A stretch of 64,000 nt of DNA, from contig JAQTZV010000011.1 of assembly GCA_028687585.1 (NCBI GenBank), forward strand, positions 88,960 through 152,959, given 5' to 3'. A program made the position numbers and the translations under genes. A model generated the notes under the pieces. It did no database searches. It was not told where the DNA came from and saw nothing but the letters and a program-made list of their open reading frames with translations. Source of the DNA: Desulfuromonadaceae bacterium (GTDB lineage: Bacteria; Desulfobacterota; Desulfuromonadia; Geobacterales; Pseudopelobacteraceae). This document shows, one piece after another, positions 52,518-61,342 of the stretch (its first letter is position 1; every line of letters begins with the position of its first letter).

Positions 52518-52545
52518 TTGCCAAACGAATATACTCGTATATAAT
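52518..52545 (+). promoter_or_regulatory. Sigma-70-like promoter of the che operon with palindromic spacer
   Basis: TTGCCA (52518-52523) and a perfect TATAAT (52540-52545) are 16 bp apart, 57 nt before cheW. A palindrome, ATATAC-TC-GTATAT (52529-52542), covers the spacer and part of the -10 hexamer, a place where a repressor could act. Confidence 0.65.
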
Positions 52546-52602
52546 GATAGTTCTGTTTAAATAAGCATGTTTAACATCTATTTTGTTCGAGGAGAACCAT
52601 TG

Positions 52603-53097
52603 ATGCAAAATTCACTTGTGCCAGTAAAGACCGATAACACACATGATGAACTTATTCAGCTGGTAAGCTTCAACCTCGACCAGGAAGAGTATGGCGTAGA
52701 TGTCTTGAAAGTTCGCGAAATTATCCGCATGCCAATTGTTACGCGGGTGCCTAACACCCCACATTATGTTGAGGGGGTTATTAATCTGCGAGGCAAGGTA
52801 GTTCCCATTATCTGCATGCGGAAGAAATTTGGCCTGATAGAATCTGAAAATGATAAACAGACAAGAATAATGGTGATGGACATGGAGGGAGAGCTGATGG
52901 GATTTATCGTTGACGCCGTATCGGAAGTCATACGAATCTCAAGCAGTGAAATTCAGCCATCACCAGCTATGGTCGCCGGTGGCATTGATCAGGAATGTAT
53001 CGCAGGAGTGATTAACCAGGCCGAGCGTTTACTTGTTCTGCTCAATCTGGAGAAAATGTTTTCCCGTGATGAAAAGAATTTATTCACCGGGATGTAA
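52603..53097 (+). CDS. cheW: Chemotaxis coupling protein CheW
   Basis: A 164-residue protein from ATG 52603, preceded by GAGGAGAA. It has the CheW fold with LVSFNLDQEEYGVDVLKVREI, ITRVPNTPHYVEGVINLRGK in part (VTRVPNTP, VEGVINLRG) and VDAVSEVIRI. It couples chemoreceptors to CheA. First gene of a five-gene che operon. Confidence 0.96.
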   Translation: MQNSLVPVKTDNTHDELIQLVSFNLDQEEYGVDVLKVREIIRMPIVTRVPNTPHYVEGVINLRGKVVPIICMRKKFGLIESENDKQTRIMVMDMEGELMGFIVDAVSEVIRISSSEIQPSPAMVAGGIDQECIAGVINQAERLLVLLNLEKMFSRDEKNLFTGM

Positions 53098-53138
53098 TAG
53101 AATCTTAGCTCCATAAAATTTTTCAGGAGTCGTGTACC

Positions 53139-54974
53139 ATGCCCCCTATTGATAGCGAAGACCAGGAACTGCTTGACGGTTTTCTTGCCGAAACAACCGA
53201 ATTGCTTGAAAAACTTGATGATGATCTAATTGCCCTTGAAAAAGCTTCTGATGACACCGAGCTGATGAATCGGATTTTTCGCTCGATTCACACAATAAAA
53301 GGTGCCTCAAGCTTCCTGGGATTTGATCTGCTTGTCAAGGTTGCCCATAAAACTGAAGATGTTCTAAACCGGCTTCGTAAAGGCGAATTAGTCGTAAACC
53401 CCGAAATAATGGATGTTATTCTGGAGGCAACTGACCTTGTCAAACTTTTGGTAAGTGATATAAAAGCCGGCGATATTCAGGAACGGGAAACAGAAGGAAC
53501 CATCAACAAATTGTTACCATACCTCCTGGACAATGCCGGAGTGTCACAGCAGGCAGCGATGACCCCGCAACCACTCATACAGCAGGTTGCTCCTGTTGAA
53601 TCGGAAATACCGGCAGCATCAGATTCACCCCCCCCCTCCCCGGAGGCAACAGTTACCGCTGAATCGGCAGTGCCTCAAGCAACCGACGCGATCGTGGTTC
53701 CAAGCCCCAAACCATCTTCTGATTTAGTCCCCAAAAAATCTTCTGCACCTCCCAAACCAGTTGAAGGAAAGGGTGGTGATGACCTGTCCGACAACTCCAC
53801 CGTCAGGGTAGATGTTAAGCGACTCGACGATTTGATGAATCAGGTAGGTGAACTGGTACTTGAACGTAACCGCATGATCCAGATCAATCAGGACTTACAG
53901 CAAAGTGACATAAATCGGCCAGACTTTAACGAAGAATTCGGCAAACTTACCAAACGGATGAGTTTTGTCACTTCCGAATTACAGATGCAAGTTCTCAAAA
54001 TGAGAATGATACCAGTAGAGAAGGTCTTTAAAAAATTTCCCCGTATTGTTCGCAGTATGGCTCGTGATTTGGGCAAAGAGGTTGAACTGCAGATAATTGG
54101 TGAGGAGACCGAACTCGACCGATCAGTTGTCGACGAAATAGGGGATCCGCTGATTCACCTGATCAGAAACGCCATGGACCATGGCCTTGAAACTCCAGAC
54201 GTTCGACTGGCTGCCGGTAAATCAAGGGGCGGCACATTGATACTGGCCGCAGTACATGAAGGAAACCAAATCATCATCAGCATAAAAGACGACGGGAACG
54301 GTATTGACACTGACCGGGTTGGTCGTAAGGCGATTGAAAAAGGTCTTATCACTGAAGACCAATTTACTGGCATGAGCCAGCGGGAAGTTTTTGATCTGCT
54401 TTTCCTGCCGGGATTTTCGACCAAGGATAAGGCTACTGATCTTTCTGGTCGTGGCGTTGGAATGGACGTGGTCAAGACAAATATCAAAAAACTGAACGGT
54501 CTGATCGAAATCAAAAGTACCAAAGGGCTTGGTTCCGAATTCATTTTACGCTTACCTCTCACCTTGGCGATTATCCAGTCACTTCTGGTTGAAGTTGAAG
54601 GAGAGGTCTACTCCATACCGCTATCATCTGTGCTCGAAACCATCCGGGTCGATCAACGTCAATTTCATCTGATTGGCGGTCAGGAGGTTTTAAAGCTACG
54701 CGACATCGTCCTGCCTCTGGTCCGCTTGCAGAAAGTTTTCAATGTTCAGCAACGCGGTGAACTTGATAATTTTTGTTACGTCGTCGTTGTTGGGGCCGCT
54801 GAGAAGAGAATGGGACTTATCGTGACCCGACTGGTTGGTCAACAGGAGGTGGCTATCAAGTCGCTTGGCAACTACCTAGCAAATATACCCGGAATTGCTG
54901 GTTCCACCATCTTGGGTGACGGACGTGTTGCCCTGATTATTGATCCGGTGGCAATGTCGGAAGTCTGCGAATAA
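53139..54974 (+). CDS. cheA: Chemotaxis histidine kinase CheA
   Basis: A 611-residue protein: Hpt/P1 domain (1-110) with phospho-His51 in SIHTIKGASSFLGF; Pro/Ala/Ser-rich linker (about 140-225) in place of a clear P2 domain; dimerisation P3 (VDVKRLDDLMNQVGELVLER); kinase P4 with LIRNAMDHGLE, DDGNGID and GRGVGMDVV; CheW-like P5 to the end. It phosphorylates CheB and CheY. It lies 41 nt after cheW. The missing P2 means response regulators must dock elsewhere or more weakly. Confidence 0.96.
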   Translation: MPPIDSEDQELLDGFLAETTELLEKLDDDLIALEKASDDTELMNRIFRSIHTIKGASSFLGFDLLVKVAHKTEDVLNRLRKGELVVNPEIMDVILEATDLVKLLVSDIKAGDIQERETEGTINKLLPYLLDNAGVSQQAAMTPQPLIQQVAPVESEIPAASDSPPPSPEATVTAESAVPQATDAIVVPSPKPSSDLVPKKSSAPPKPVEGKGGDDLSDNSTVRVDVKRLDDLMNQVGELVLERNRMIQINQDLQQSDINRPDFNEEFGKLTKRMSFVTSELQMQVLKMRMIPVEKVFKKFPRIVRSMARDLGKEVELQIIGEETELDRSVVDEIGDPLIHLIRNAMDHGLETPDVRLAAGKSRGGTLILAAVHEGNQIIISIKDDGNGIDTDRVGRKAIEKGLITEDQFTGMSQREVFDLLFLPGFSTKDKATDLSGRGVGMDVVKTNIKKLNGLIEIKSTKGLGSEFILRLPLTLAIIQSLLVEVEGEVYSIPLSSVLETIRVDQRQFHLIGGQEVLKLRDIVLPLVRLQKVFNVQQRGELDNFCYVVVVGAAEKRMGLIVTRLVGQQEVAIKSLGNYLANIPGIAGSTILGDGRVALIIDPVAMSEVCE

Positions 54975-55050
54975 AATCCGAATCAACGGCAATTTTTACT
55001 GCCTACCTGAGTCTTCATTACAGTAGGTAATTACTCGCAAGGAGTTACAC

Positions 55051-55878
55051 GTGGCCATAAGCGATAAAGACTTTGAACAGCTCCGCGATTTTATTTACAA
55101 TATTTGCGGAATGTATTTCCACACTACCAAGAAATATTTCCTGGAAAGCAGGCTCACGCGTCGTATGGAAGCAACCGGCGCAAAAACCTATCAGGACTAT
55201 TTCCTGATGCTCAAATCTCCGCGAGGCTCGGAAGAATTAAAGTTTTTGATGGATGAAATAACAACCAATGAAACTTATTTTTTCAGAAACGTCCCCCAGC
55301 TGGCGGCACTTGAGAACAAACTGTTGCCGGAACTCGTTGAAATCAAAAACAAGATGGGCTTTCGCAAACTGAGGATCTGGAGTGCCGCATCATCATCCGG
55401 AGAAGAAGCCTACACTATGGCGATGATTCTCCTTGAAAAGCGAGCATCACTTCTGAAAGACTGGATCATTGAAATTGTTGGCACCGACATCAATGAAACA
55501 GTTGTAGCTCAAGCCAAGGAAGGGATTTATAATGCGTATTCCGTCCGAAATATTCCTGATGCGTACAAACGTAAATATATCCGCGAGGATAACGGCAAAT
55601 TTATTCTGTCTCCTGATGTCAAAAAATTTGTGACCTTCAACAAGCTCAACCTGTACGAAGACTCTAAAATGATTTTCATGAAGAGCTTTGATTTCATCTT
55701 CTGCGCCAATGTTTTGATCTATTTTGATACTGCTTCAAAATCAAAAGTTGTCCAACACTTTTATAACAACCTGCAGCCCTACGGTTACTTCTTTGTCGGC
55801 CAATCAGAATCGCTGCACGGCGTCAATGACAAGTTCAAGACAGTTCATTTTCCTGGTGGTTTCGGCTACAAAAAATAG
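55051..55878 (+). CDS. cheR: Chemotaxis protein methyltransferase CheR
   Basis: A 275-residue protein starting with GTG after GGAGT. Family motifs: ITTNETYFFRN (about 70-80), IWSAASSSGEEAYTMAM (motif I, about 110-126), VGTDINE and FCANVLIYFD. It methylates glutamates of chemoreceptors using SAM. It lies 76 nt after cheA in a short intergenic stretch with a weak CCTAC/GTAGG inverted repeat. No receptor gene is in the window. Confidence 0.95.
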   Translation: MAISDKDFEQLRDFIYNICGMYFHTTKKYFLESRLTRRMEATGAKTYQDYFLMLKSPRGSEELKFLMDEITTNETYFFRNVPQLAALENKLLPELVEIKNKMGFRKLRIWSAASSSGEEAYTMAMILLEKRASLLKDWIIEIVGTDINETVVAQAKEGIYNAYSVRNIPDAYKRKYIREDNGKFILSPDVKKFVTFNKLNLYEDSKMIFMKSFDFIFCANVLIYFDTASKSKVVQHFYNNLQPYGYFFVGQSESLHGVNDKFKTVHFPGGFGYKK

Positions 55879-55895
55879 CCAGTGAGGTTTATTAT

Positions 55896-56789
55896 ATGGA
55901 TAAAAATCAGATGATGGAGCGAGCCGAAATATTGGTGGGAGCTGTTGATGACCTTCCTACCATACCGATTGTCGCAACAAAAGTTCTACAACTCCTTGAT
56001 GATCCGGATATCAGCGTTGAAGAGATAGCTGATCTGATGCTGACCGACCAGGTCATGACCGCACGTGTCATGAAGTTACTGAACTCACCGGTTTACAAAC
56101 CGACACAGGAAATTACCTCTCTGAAACGCGCTCTGGTATACCTTGGTTTACGCCATATTCGTGAACTTGCCCTGACAACATCTGTTATAAATGCCTTTGA
56201 TGGGACTTCTGGAGCACTTGAGCTTAATTCATTTTGGGAACATTCCTTTGGTGTCGGAATGGTAGCAAAAATAATTGCTCAGAAAATCGGCTACCAAGAC
56301 CTCGAAAAAGCCTATATTTCCGGAATTATACACGATCTGGGTGAAGTTTTTTTGAGTAATTTCCTCCGTGACCCGTTTATGGAGGTACTGGAGTATATTA
56401 AGACCCATCCGATTAAACTTGTTGATGCCGAAGAAAAACTACTTGGCACAACCCACTGCGAGATTGGGCTGAGCATGGCACATAAATGGAATTTTCCTGA
56501 CTCCTATTGTGACGTTATTGCCTATCACCATAATCCGGGTCAAGCCAAGGTGGACCCGGTGCTCTGTGCCATCGTTAATCTTGCCGATCTTTTCTGTACA
56601 GTGCGCGGTTTAAACTATGGGGGGCGTGAATGGATCAGCTTCAATTTATGTGAAGAGGAGGCATGGAGCATTCTTAAAAATGAATCTCCGAAACTTGCGC
56701 AGATGGATGTAGAGCGCTTCTGCTATGAACTGGATGACGCAATTCCCGATGTTACAGAGTTGGTCTCCGCAATGTTTGCCCCATCCTGA
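55896..56789 (+). CDS. HDOD-domain signalling protein
   Basis: A 297-residue protein with an HDOD domain: LPTIPIVATKVLQLLDDPD, MTARVMKLLNSPVY, ISGIIHDLGEVFLSNF and ITHCEIG-like HCEIGLSMAHKWNFPD. The HD catalytic residues are only partly kept (HDLGE), as in non-enzymatic HDOD proteins that bind partners in signalling. It lies between cheR and cheB (17 and 24 nt gaps), a placement often seen in Geobacter-type che operons, and may link chemotaxis with cyclic-di-GMP or cell-cycle signals. Confidence 0.9.
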   Translation: MDKNQMMERAEILVGAVDDLPTIPIVATKVLQLLDDPDISVEEIADLMLTDQVMTARVMKLLNSPVYKPTQEITSLKRALVYLGLRHIRELALTTSVINAFDGTSGALELNSFWEHSFGVGMVAKIIAQKIGYQDLEKAYISGIIHDLGEVFLSNFLRDPFMEVLEYIKTHPIKLVDAEEKLLGTTHCEIGLSMAHKWNFPDSYCDVIAYHHNPGQAKVDPVLCAIVNLADLFCTVRGLNYGGREWISFNLCEEEAWSILKNESPKLAQMDVERFCYELDDAIPDVTELVSAMFAPS

Positions 56790-56813
56790 TGTACACATAG
56801 AGGCGAACCCCTT

Positions 56814-57902
56814 ATGATACTACCGCAGCAAACAAAAACCAGAATATTAATCGTTGATGACTCCTCATTCATGCGTATGGCTATACGCAGCGTTCTGTCA
56901 AAAGAGCCCTCCTTTGACGTTGTTGGTACCGCTGCTGATGGTATGGAAGGTGTTGAAAAGGCTATTGCACTCAAACCGGATATTATTACGATGGATGTAG
57001 AAATGCCGCGTATGGATGGCATTGCGGCCCTTAAACAGATCATGGCCAAAGCTCCAACCAAGGTCATCATGGTGTCAACCCTGACCAACGAGGGGGCAAA
57101 ATCCACTTTTGAAGCCCTTGATTCTGGAGCTATCGATTATATTCCAAAAAATGTTACCGACTCGACCGATGCCCAAAATATTTTTCGCCAGGAATTAATG
57201 CGGAAAATCAAGGAAGCAATTGCGTCTAACATTCGCCGTCTGCCCGCCGCAACAACTTCAGTAATTCGACCAGCAACGCCAGCCATATCGGCGCCTCAGC
57301 GACCTACATCTTCAAAATTTTCCGGGAAAAAAATTCAGTACGTCGGCATCGGTGCTTCAACCGGTGGGCCTGTTGCTCTGCAAGAGGTCCTCTCGCGCAT
57401 TCCGGTCAACTTTCCCTATGGCATCATGGTAGGCATCCACATGCCAAAAGCGTTTACCGGACCGTATGCTGACCGACTGAACGCTAAATGTTCCATGACC
57501 ATTCGTGAAGCCGTTGACGGAGACATTCTCAAACCAGGACTAGCGCTGGTTGCGCCGGGTGGGATGCATACAACGCTTGTCCGCCATGGATCTCAGATTA
57601 TCGTTAAGACACTGCCCACCAGCTCTTATCCCCAATATGTTTATATCCCCTCAGTTGACCTGATGCTGTCAAGTATGGCAGAGTCAACAAACGGAGCAAT
57701 GCTCGGAGTTATTTTAACCGGTATGGGCAGCGACGGCTTCAAGGGGATGCAGTTACTTAAGCAGAAAGGCGGCGTTACCATTGCGCAGGACGAAGCGACT
57801 TCAACTATTTACGGCATGCCGAAAGCCTGCGTTGATGGAGGTGTCGCCGATGAAGTCCTGCCGCTGGGACAGATAGGTTTTGAGATATCAAAGTTTATGT
57901 AA
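56814..57902 (+). CDS. cheB: Chemotaxis methylesterase CheB
   Basis: A 362-residue protein: receiver (about 9-125; VDDSSFMR, phospho-Asp61 in ITMDVEMPRMDG), a linker, and a methylesterase domain (about 175-362) with the catalytic serine in VGIGASTGGPVAL, GIHMPKAFTGPYADRL with histidine, and ILTGMGSDG with aspartate. It removes methyl groups from receptors. It is the last gene of the operon, followed 34 nt later by a terminator. CheD is absent here. Confidence 0.96.
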   Translation: MILPQQTKTRILIVDDSSFMRMAIRSVLSKEPSFDVVGTAADGMEGVEKAIALKPDIITMDVEMPRMDGIAALKQIMAKAPTKVIMVSTLTNEGAKSTFEALDSGAIDYIPKNVTDSTDAQNIFRQELMRKIKEAIASNIRRLPAATTSVIRPATPAISAPQRPTSSKFSGKKIQYVGIGASTGGPVALQEVLSRIPVNFPYGIMVGIHMPKAFTGPYADRLNAKCSMTIREAVDGDILKPGLALVAPGGMHTTLVRHGSQIIVKTLPTSSYPQYVYIPSVDLMLSSMAESTNGAMLGVILTGMGSDGFKGMQLLKQKGGVTIAQDEATSTIYGMPKACVDGGVADEVLPLGQIGFEISKFM

Positions 57903-57936
57903 CCGGCATTTATTTTACGGGATGAAGACAGCGAAT

Positions 57937-57962
57937 GGTGATCAGAAGTGGTCACCTTTTTT
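57937..57962 (+). terminator. Rho-independent terminator of the che operon
   Basis: GGTGATC (57937-57943) and GGTCACC (57950-57956) pair over 7 bp with one G-U pair around a 6-nt loop, followed by TTTTTT (57957-57962). Confidence 0.85.
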
Positions 57963-57965
57963 GTT

Positions 57966-58196
57966 TCAGCGGTCTGCATAAACAACAAGCCCTGAATCGC
58001 AAACTTCGACTCTACAATTTGAATATCCACGTCGTTTAAGGCGAAACATAATGAGCGGCGCTACCAGACGATGAACTCCCGGCAAAATTTGGGGGAAATG
58101 GGCATATGACATACCAAGAAGTGCTTTTACTGTTGCTTTCAGGTTGCGAGAGTATGTTTTCCCTCCGTGTCCTTGCTTAGAGGCACCTGCTTCCAT
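57966..58196 (-). CDS. Small basic hypothetical protein (76 aa)
   Basis: A possible gene from ATG 58194-58196, with GGGAG 6 nt upstream, in the 325-bp stretch between cheB and prfC. The product is basic, with SRNLKATVKALLGMSYAHF and IMFRLKRRGYSNCRVEV segments, and no signal peptide. I do not recognise it. In its favour are the good ribosome site and its position just after prfC in the same direction; against it are the short length and the lack of a known family. Confidence 0.4.
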   Translation of the reverse strand: MEAGASKQGHGGKTYSRNLKATVKALLGMSYAHFPQILPGVHRLVAPLIMFRLKRRGYSNCRVEVCDSGLVVYADR

Positions 58197-58227
58197 CCTT
58201 ATCTCCCTGGTGGAATCCATACCCATA

Positions 58228-59841
58228 TTAGCTGTGCTCACTGGTTTCGTGGAATTCCAGCGCCTTCCAGCTTTCCTTAGTGTTATCCAGGCGCCATTGA
58301 CTCCCGGCCATATAGGTCAACTTACCTTCACCATCAATATAAACGTGCATGGCCTCTTTCTTCTCGAAGTCTTCAATAATCTTCTTTTCACCGGTAACCC
58401 AGCGTGCCGTGACATAACTGACCGGTTCAAACGCCACTTTTACGCTATATTCATGTTCAAGACGGTGCATGACCACCTCAAACTGCAGTAAACCGACCGC
58501 CCCGATAACCCAATCAGAACCCATAAGCGGCTTAAACACCTGGGTAGCACCCTCTTCCGCCAACTGAACCAATCCCTTTTCCAGTGCCTTTGATTTCATC
58601 GGGTTCAACAGGCGCACCTTACGAAAGTGTTCCGGGGCAAAACTCGGAATACCGGTAAACTTAAGGTCTTCACCTATCGTAAAGGTATCACCGATCTTGA
58701 TCGTGCCATGGTTGTGAATGCCGATAATATCACCCGGCCAAGCCTCTTCAACATTAGTGCGATCTTGAGCCATAAATATTGTGGCATTGGCAATCTGGAC
58801 ATCGCGACCGAGACGGACATGACGAACTTTCATGCCACGGGTGAATTTACCGGAACAGATCCGGAAGAATGCTATCCGGTCACGATGAGCGGGGTCCATA
58901 TTTGCCTGAATTTTAAAGGTAAAGCCACTAAACGGCTCTTCATACGGCGAAACGTAACGCGTAGCGCTTTCACGCAGCAGTGGATGAGGTGCATACTGGA
59001 CAAAAGCATCCAGCAGCTGCTGCACTCCAAAAGTATTTATAGCACTGCCGAAGAATACCGGTGTCTGGTGGCCAGCAAGATACGCCGTCATGTCGAAGGG
59101 ATGGGCTGCTCCCTCTAACAGCTCAATATCATTTCGCAACTCTTCAACCTGACTTCCCAGCAATTCATCAAGGCGAGGGTCATCAAGACCAGTTACCGTG
59201 ATGATTTCCCCTGTACCATTATCCGCTTCCGCATCGAAGAACGTCAGCTCTTTGGTATACAGATGATAGGTGCCCCGAAAACGCTTACCCATACCGATTG
59301 GCCAGGTGATCGGAGCTGTTTGCATATGAAGGTTCTTTTCAATATCGTCCAGCAGGTCAAACGGGTCCTGGCCTTCACGGTCAAGCTTGTTCATAAAAGT
59401 CATGATCGGAGTATGGCGCAAACGACAGACCTCGAGCAGCTTTCTCGTTTGACTTTCAACACCCTTAACCGAATCGATCACCATCAGTACCGAGTCAACA
59501 GCAGTCAACACTCGGTAGGTATCCTCTGAAAAATCGTTGTGGCCCGGAGTATCCAGCAGATTAATTTCACACTGGCTGTAAGTAAATTTCATAACAGAAG
59601 AGGTTACGGAAATGCCACGCTGCTTTTCAAGTTCCATCCAGTCAGACGTGGCATGCCGGGCGCTCTTGCGGGCGCGAACTTCACCCGCCTGTTGAATCGC
59701 CCCTCCGAACAGCAGTAGTTTTTCAGTAATAGTGGTCTTTCCGGCATCGGGGTGGCTGATAATGGCAAAAGTACGACGTTTCTCAACTTCTATCTGGTTA
59801 AACAATTCCACGGGGTGTAACTCCTTTTGTACGTCAGGCAT
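58228..59841 (-). CDS. prfC: Peptide chain release factor 3
   Basis: A 537-residue GTPase from ATG 59839-59841, matching the family length; the frame runs further upstream without family similarity. G motifs: [16 protein letters not shown] (G1), the [10 protein letters not shown] switch, [11 protein letters not shown] (G3) and MNKLDRE (G4). The later domains include [18 protein letters not shown] and the RF3 C-terminal domain. It recycles RF1/RF2 after termination. Likely a single gene or together with the small gene downstream. Confidence 0.96.
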   Translation of the reverse strand: MPDVQKELHPVELFNQIEVEKRRTFAIISHPDAGKTTITEKLLLFGGAIQQAGEVRARKSARHATSDWMELEKQRGISVTSSVMKFTYSQCEINLLDTPGHNDFSEDTYRVLTAVDSVLMVIDSVKGVESQTRKLLEVCRLRHTPIMTFMNKLDREGQDPFDLLDDIEKNLHMQTAPITWPIGMGKRFRGTYHLYTKELTFFDAEADNGTGEIITVTGLDDPRLDELLGSQVEELRNDIELLEGAAHPFDMTAYLAGHQTPVFFGSAINTFGVQQLLDAFVQYAPHPLLRESATRYVSPYEEPFSGFTFKIQANMDPAHRDRIAFFRICSGKFTRGMKVRHVRLGRDVQIANATIFMAQDRTNVEEAWPGDIIGIHNHGTIKIGDTFTIGEDLKFTGIPSFAPEHFRKVRLLNPMKSKALEKGLVQLAEEGATQVFKPLMGSDWVIGAVGLLQFEVVMHRLEHEYSVKVAFEPVSYVTARWVTGEKKIIEDFEKKEAMHVYIDGEGKLTYMAGSQWRLDNTKESWKALEFHETSEHS

Positions 59842-59881
59842 TAATTCTGTATATATCAGAATTAAGTCGACCAGCCTGACT

Positions 59882-59919
59882 ACCCTGTTTGTCAGGGTCA
59901 GACGGCGGGCAAGCCCGCC
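59882..59919. other. Two adjacent hairpins between the DoxX gene and prfC
   Basis: ACCCTG/CAGGGT (59882-59887 with 59893-59898) and GGCGGGC/GCCCGCC (59904-59910 with 59913-59919, 2-nt loop) form two tandem hairpins in the 101-bp gap. There is no T-run, so a terminator is uncertain; they may be repeat units. Confidence 0.5.
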
Positions 59920-59942
59920 TGTAATTATGAAAGCGTGGCTTA

Positions 59943-60389
59943 TCAGGCCCGGAATATTAAGCGGTCGAGGCACCAACGCCCACCTCCGGCAACAGTCAGA
60001 TAGAGAGCCATCCCCAACAGGGCCATGTTGTATTCGATACCGTGTCCGCGACCAATGATGCCGCTCATATTTAGAAAAAGACCGTGGCTCCAGTGGATTT
60101 TATAGATTGCCACCAGCATGACTGCCGAAATACCCGCTGCTGAGAGGCGAGTCAGAAAACCGGACAGAATACCAAAACCGCCACCAAATTCAGCGACGAT
60201 TGCCAACAGAGTGAAAATTGGTGGAATTCCCAATTTTTCCTCAAAGGTTTTAAAAGTTCCGGTCAACCCCTGACCACCAAAAGCTCCAAAAAGCTTCTGA
60301 GAACCGTGTGCCATGAAGATCAACCCGAGCGGAATACGGATCATTAACGGAGCAATCAGACCAGTTGCATCAAAACCACCTTTAGCCAT
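59943..60389 (-). CDS. DoxX-family membrane protein
   Basis: A 148-residue membrane protein with four helices: [59 protein letters not shown] and [21 protein letters not shown]. The [12 protein letters not shown] and GRWCLDRL motifs are typical of the DoxX/DUF417-like group. Roles proposed for relatives include quinol oxidation subunits and redox stress response; none is established here. Stands alone upstream of prfC. Confidence 0.9.
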   Translation of the reverse strand: MAKGGFDATGLIAPLMIRIPLGLIFMAHGSQKLFGAFGGQGLTGTFKTFEEKLGIPPIFTLLAIVAEFGGGFGILSGFLTRLSAAGISAVMLVAIYKIHWSHGLFLNMSGIIGRGHGIEYNMALLGMALYLTVAGGGRWCLDRLIFRA

Positions 60390-60682
60390 CTATAGTTTCC
60401 CCAGTTTTCCTGAAAATAAGTTTGTTCTTACTACTTGTATAAAATCAGCAAGCCAATACCGGCATTTTTGTCAAGCCCGCCAGGAAACATACCAAGTAAA
60501 CATTTGTGTAATGCAATCATGGAGGAACGGGATAAAAAGCTTAGCAGGATTATGCGGTGGAGATGCCAGAACACAATTTCTGCACCCGGCAACAGAACAG
60601 CATAGTATAAACAATCTATTTCAAATCAGCTGCTATATACGTTTTTTGCAGAGTACCAACATAATCAGTACATAAAAACTAT
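60390..60682. other. Intergenic stretch without recognised gene
   Basis: I see no convincing coding frame, RNA gene or terminator in these 293 bp between the DoxX start and the small lipoprotein stop. The base composition is AT-rich and presumably includes the DoxX gene promoter. Confidence 0.4.
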
Positions 60683-60859
60683 TTAACGCAACCGTTTTGC
60701 CACACACATGACATCATATGGCTGGCCTTTATAATCACGAAGGTACGTATAGTTCATATCCGAAGCTGAGCACGCATCAATCTTATTCTTCAACTCTTCT
60801 TCACTTACCTTTGTACAACCTGCCAATAAGGCGACAAAAAGAAAGGGTATTATTATCAT
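60683..60859 (-). CDS. Small lipoprotein (58 aa)
   Basis: A short gene with ATG 60857-60859 preceded by GAGGAAAAC. The product begins MIIIPFLFVALLAGC, a lipoprotein signal peptide with the lipobox LAGC (Cys15), then a 43-residue mature part with two more cysteines, acidic at first (KVSEEELKNKIDAC) and ending with basic residues (CVAKRLR). No family is recognised. The mature protein would be anchored to a membrane at the periplasmic side. It diverges from the riboswitch-led unit. Confidence 0.75.
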   Translation of the reverse strand: MIIIPFLFVALLAGCTKVSEEELKNKIDACSASDMNYTYLRDYKGQPYDVMCVAKRLR

Positions 60860-61095
60860 TGTTTTCCTCTAACACTCAAACAATACTGCAATCAAATTGA
60901 AAATATCCTGACTGGCTTTTGCACCCTGATAGCCTAAATTCCTGACTATTAAGAACTGTCTTTAGCACAGTAAGCGCATTCTTGTAAACGAAAACCCGTG
61001 AGTATCCAATAAGGCAGGATTCATAAGGCACTTATATTTTCCGAGTTTGCTATCAATACCGTGACGGTCATCACAATATACATTTATGGAATTGA

Positions 61096-61110
61096 TCATT
61101 GTAACAATGA
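61096..61110. promoter_or_regulatory. Palindromic operator candidate upstream of the riboswitch
   Basis: TCATTGT-A-ACAATGA is a perfect 7-bp inverted repeat with a one-base centre. It lies about 40-60 bp before the riboswitch aptamer, where the promoter of that transcript should be. Confidence 0.4.
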
Positions 61111-61151
61111 TGATGGAATAACGTTTGAAAAAAGCTTGTCGTTTCGATCTA

Positions 61152-61279
61152 GCAAAACTGAATAAATCACCGAAAAGGCACGATCCGGGGAACCGGATTT
61201 CGCAAAGCCACCTACCCAGAACGGGAAGAGGAGCCGTCGAAGTGGTAGCAGCCTTTGCATATGCGACGGCAAACTTGGA
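61152..61279 (+). ncRNA. GEMM-I (cyclic dinucleotide) riboswitch
   Basis: The aptamer core contains AAAGGCA (61174-61180), stem ATCCGG/CCGGAT (61183-61188 with 61193-61198) closed by the GNRA tetraloop GGAA, then CGCAAAGCC (61201-61209), which is the hallmark of GEMM-I, and a second helix ending in GTGGTAGC (61242-61249). The outer bases GCAAA (61152-61156) and TTTGC (61254-61258) can pair. GEMM-I RNAs bind cyclic di-GMP, and a Geobacter subgroup prefers 3',3'-cGAMP. Downstream GCCGTCG (61233-61239) and CGACGGC (61264-61270) could form an alternative helix. Confidence 0.8.
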
Positions 61280-61314
61280 CCCGCCTTTTCAACAAAGAGG
61301 CGGGTTTTCTATTT
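61280..61314 (+). terminator. Riboswitch expression-platform terminator
   Basis: CCCGCCT (61280-61286) pairs with AGGCGGG (61298-61304) around an 11-nt loop and is followed by TTTTCTATTTT. It lies between the GEMM aptamer and the first gene (61343), so ligand binding probably decides whether the unit is transcribed. Confidence 0.85.
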
Positions 61315-61342
61315 TACTCTCAAAAAAATCGAGGAGGTTCAC

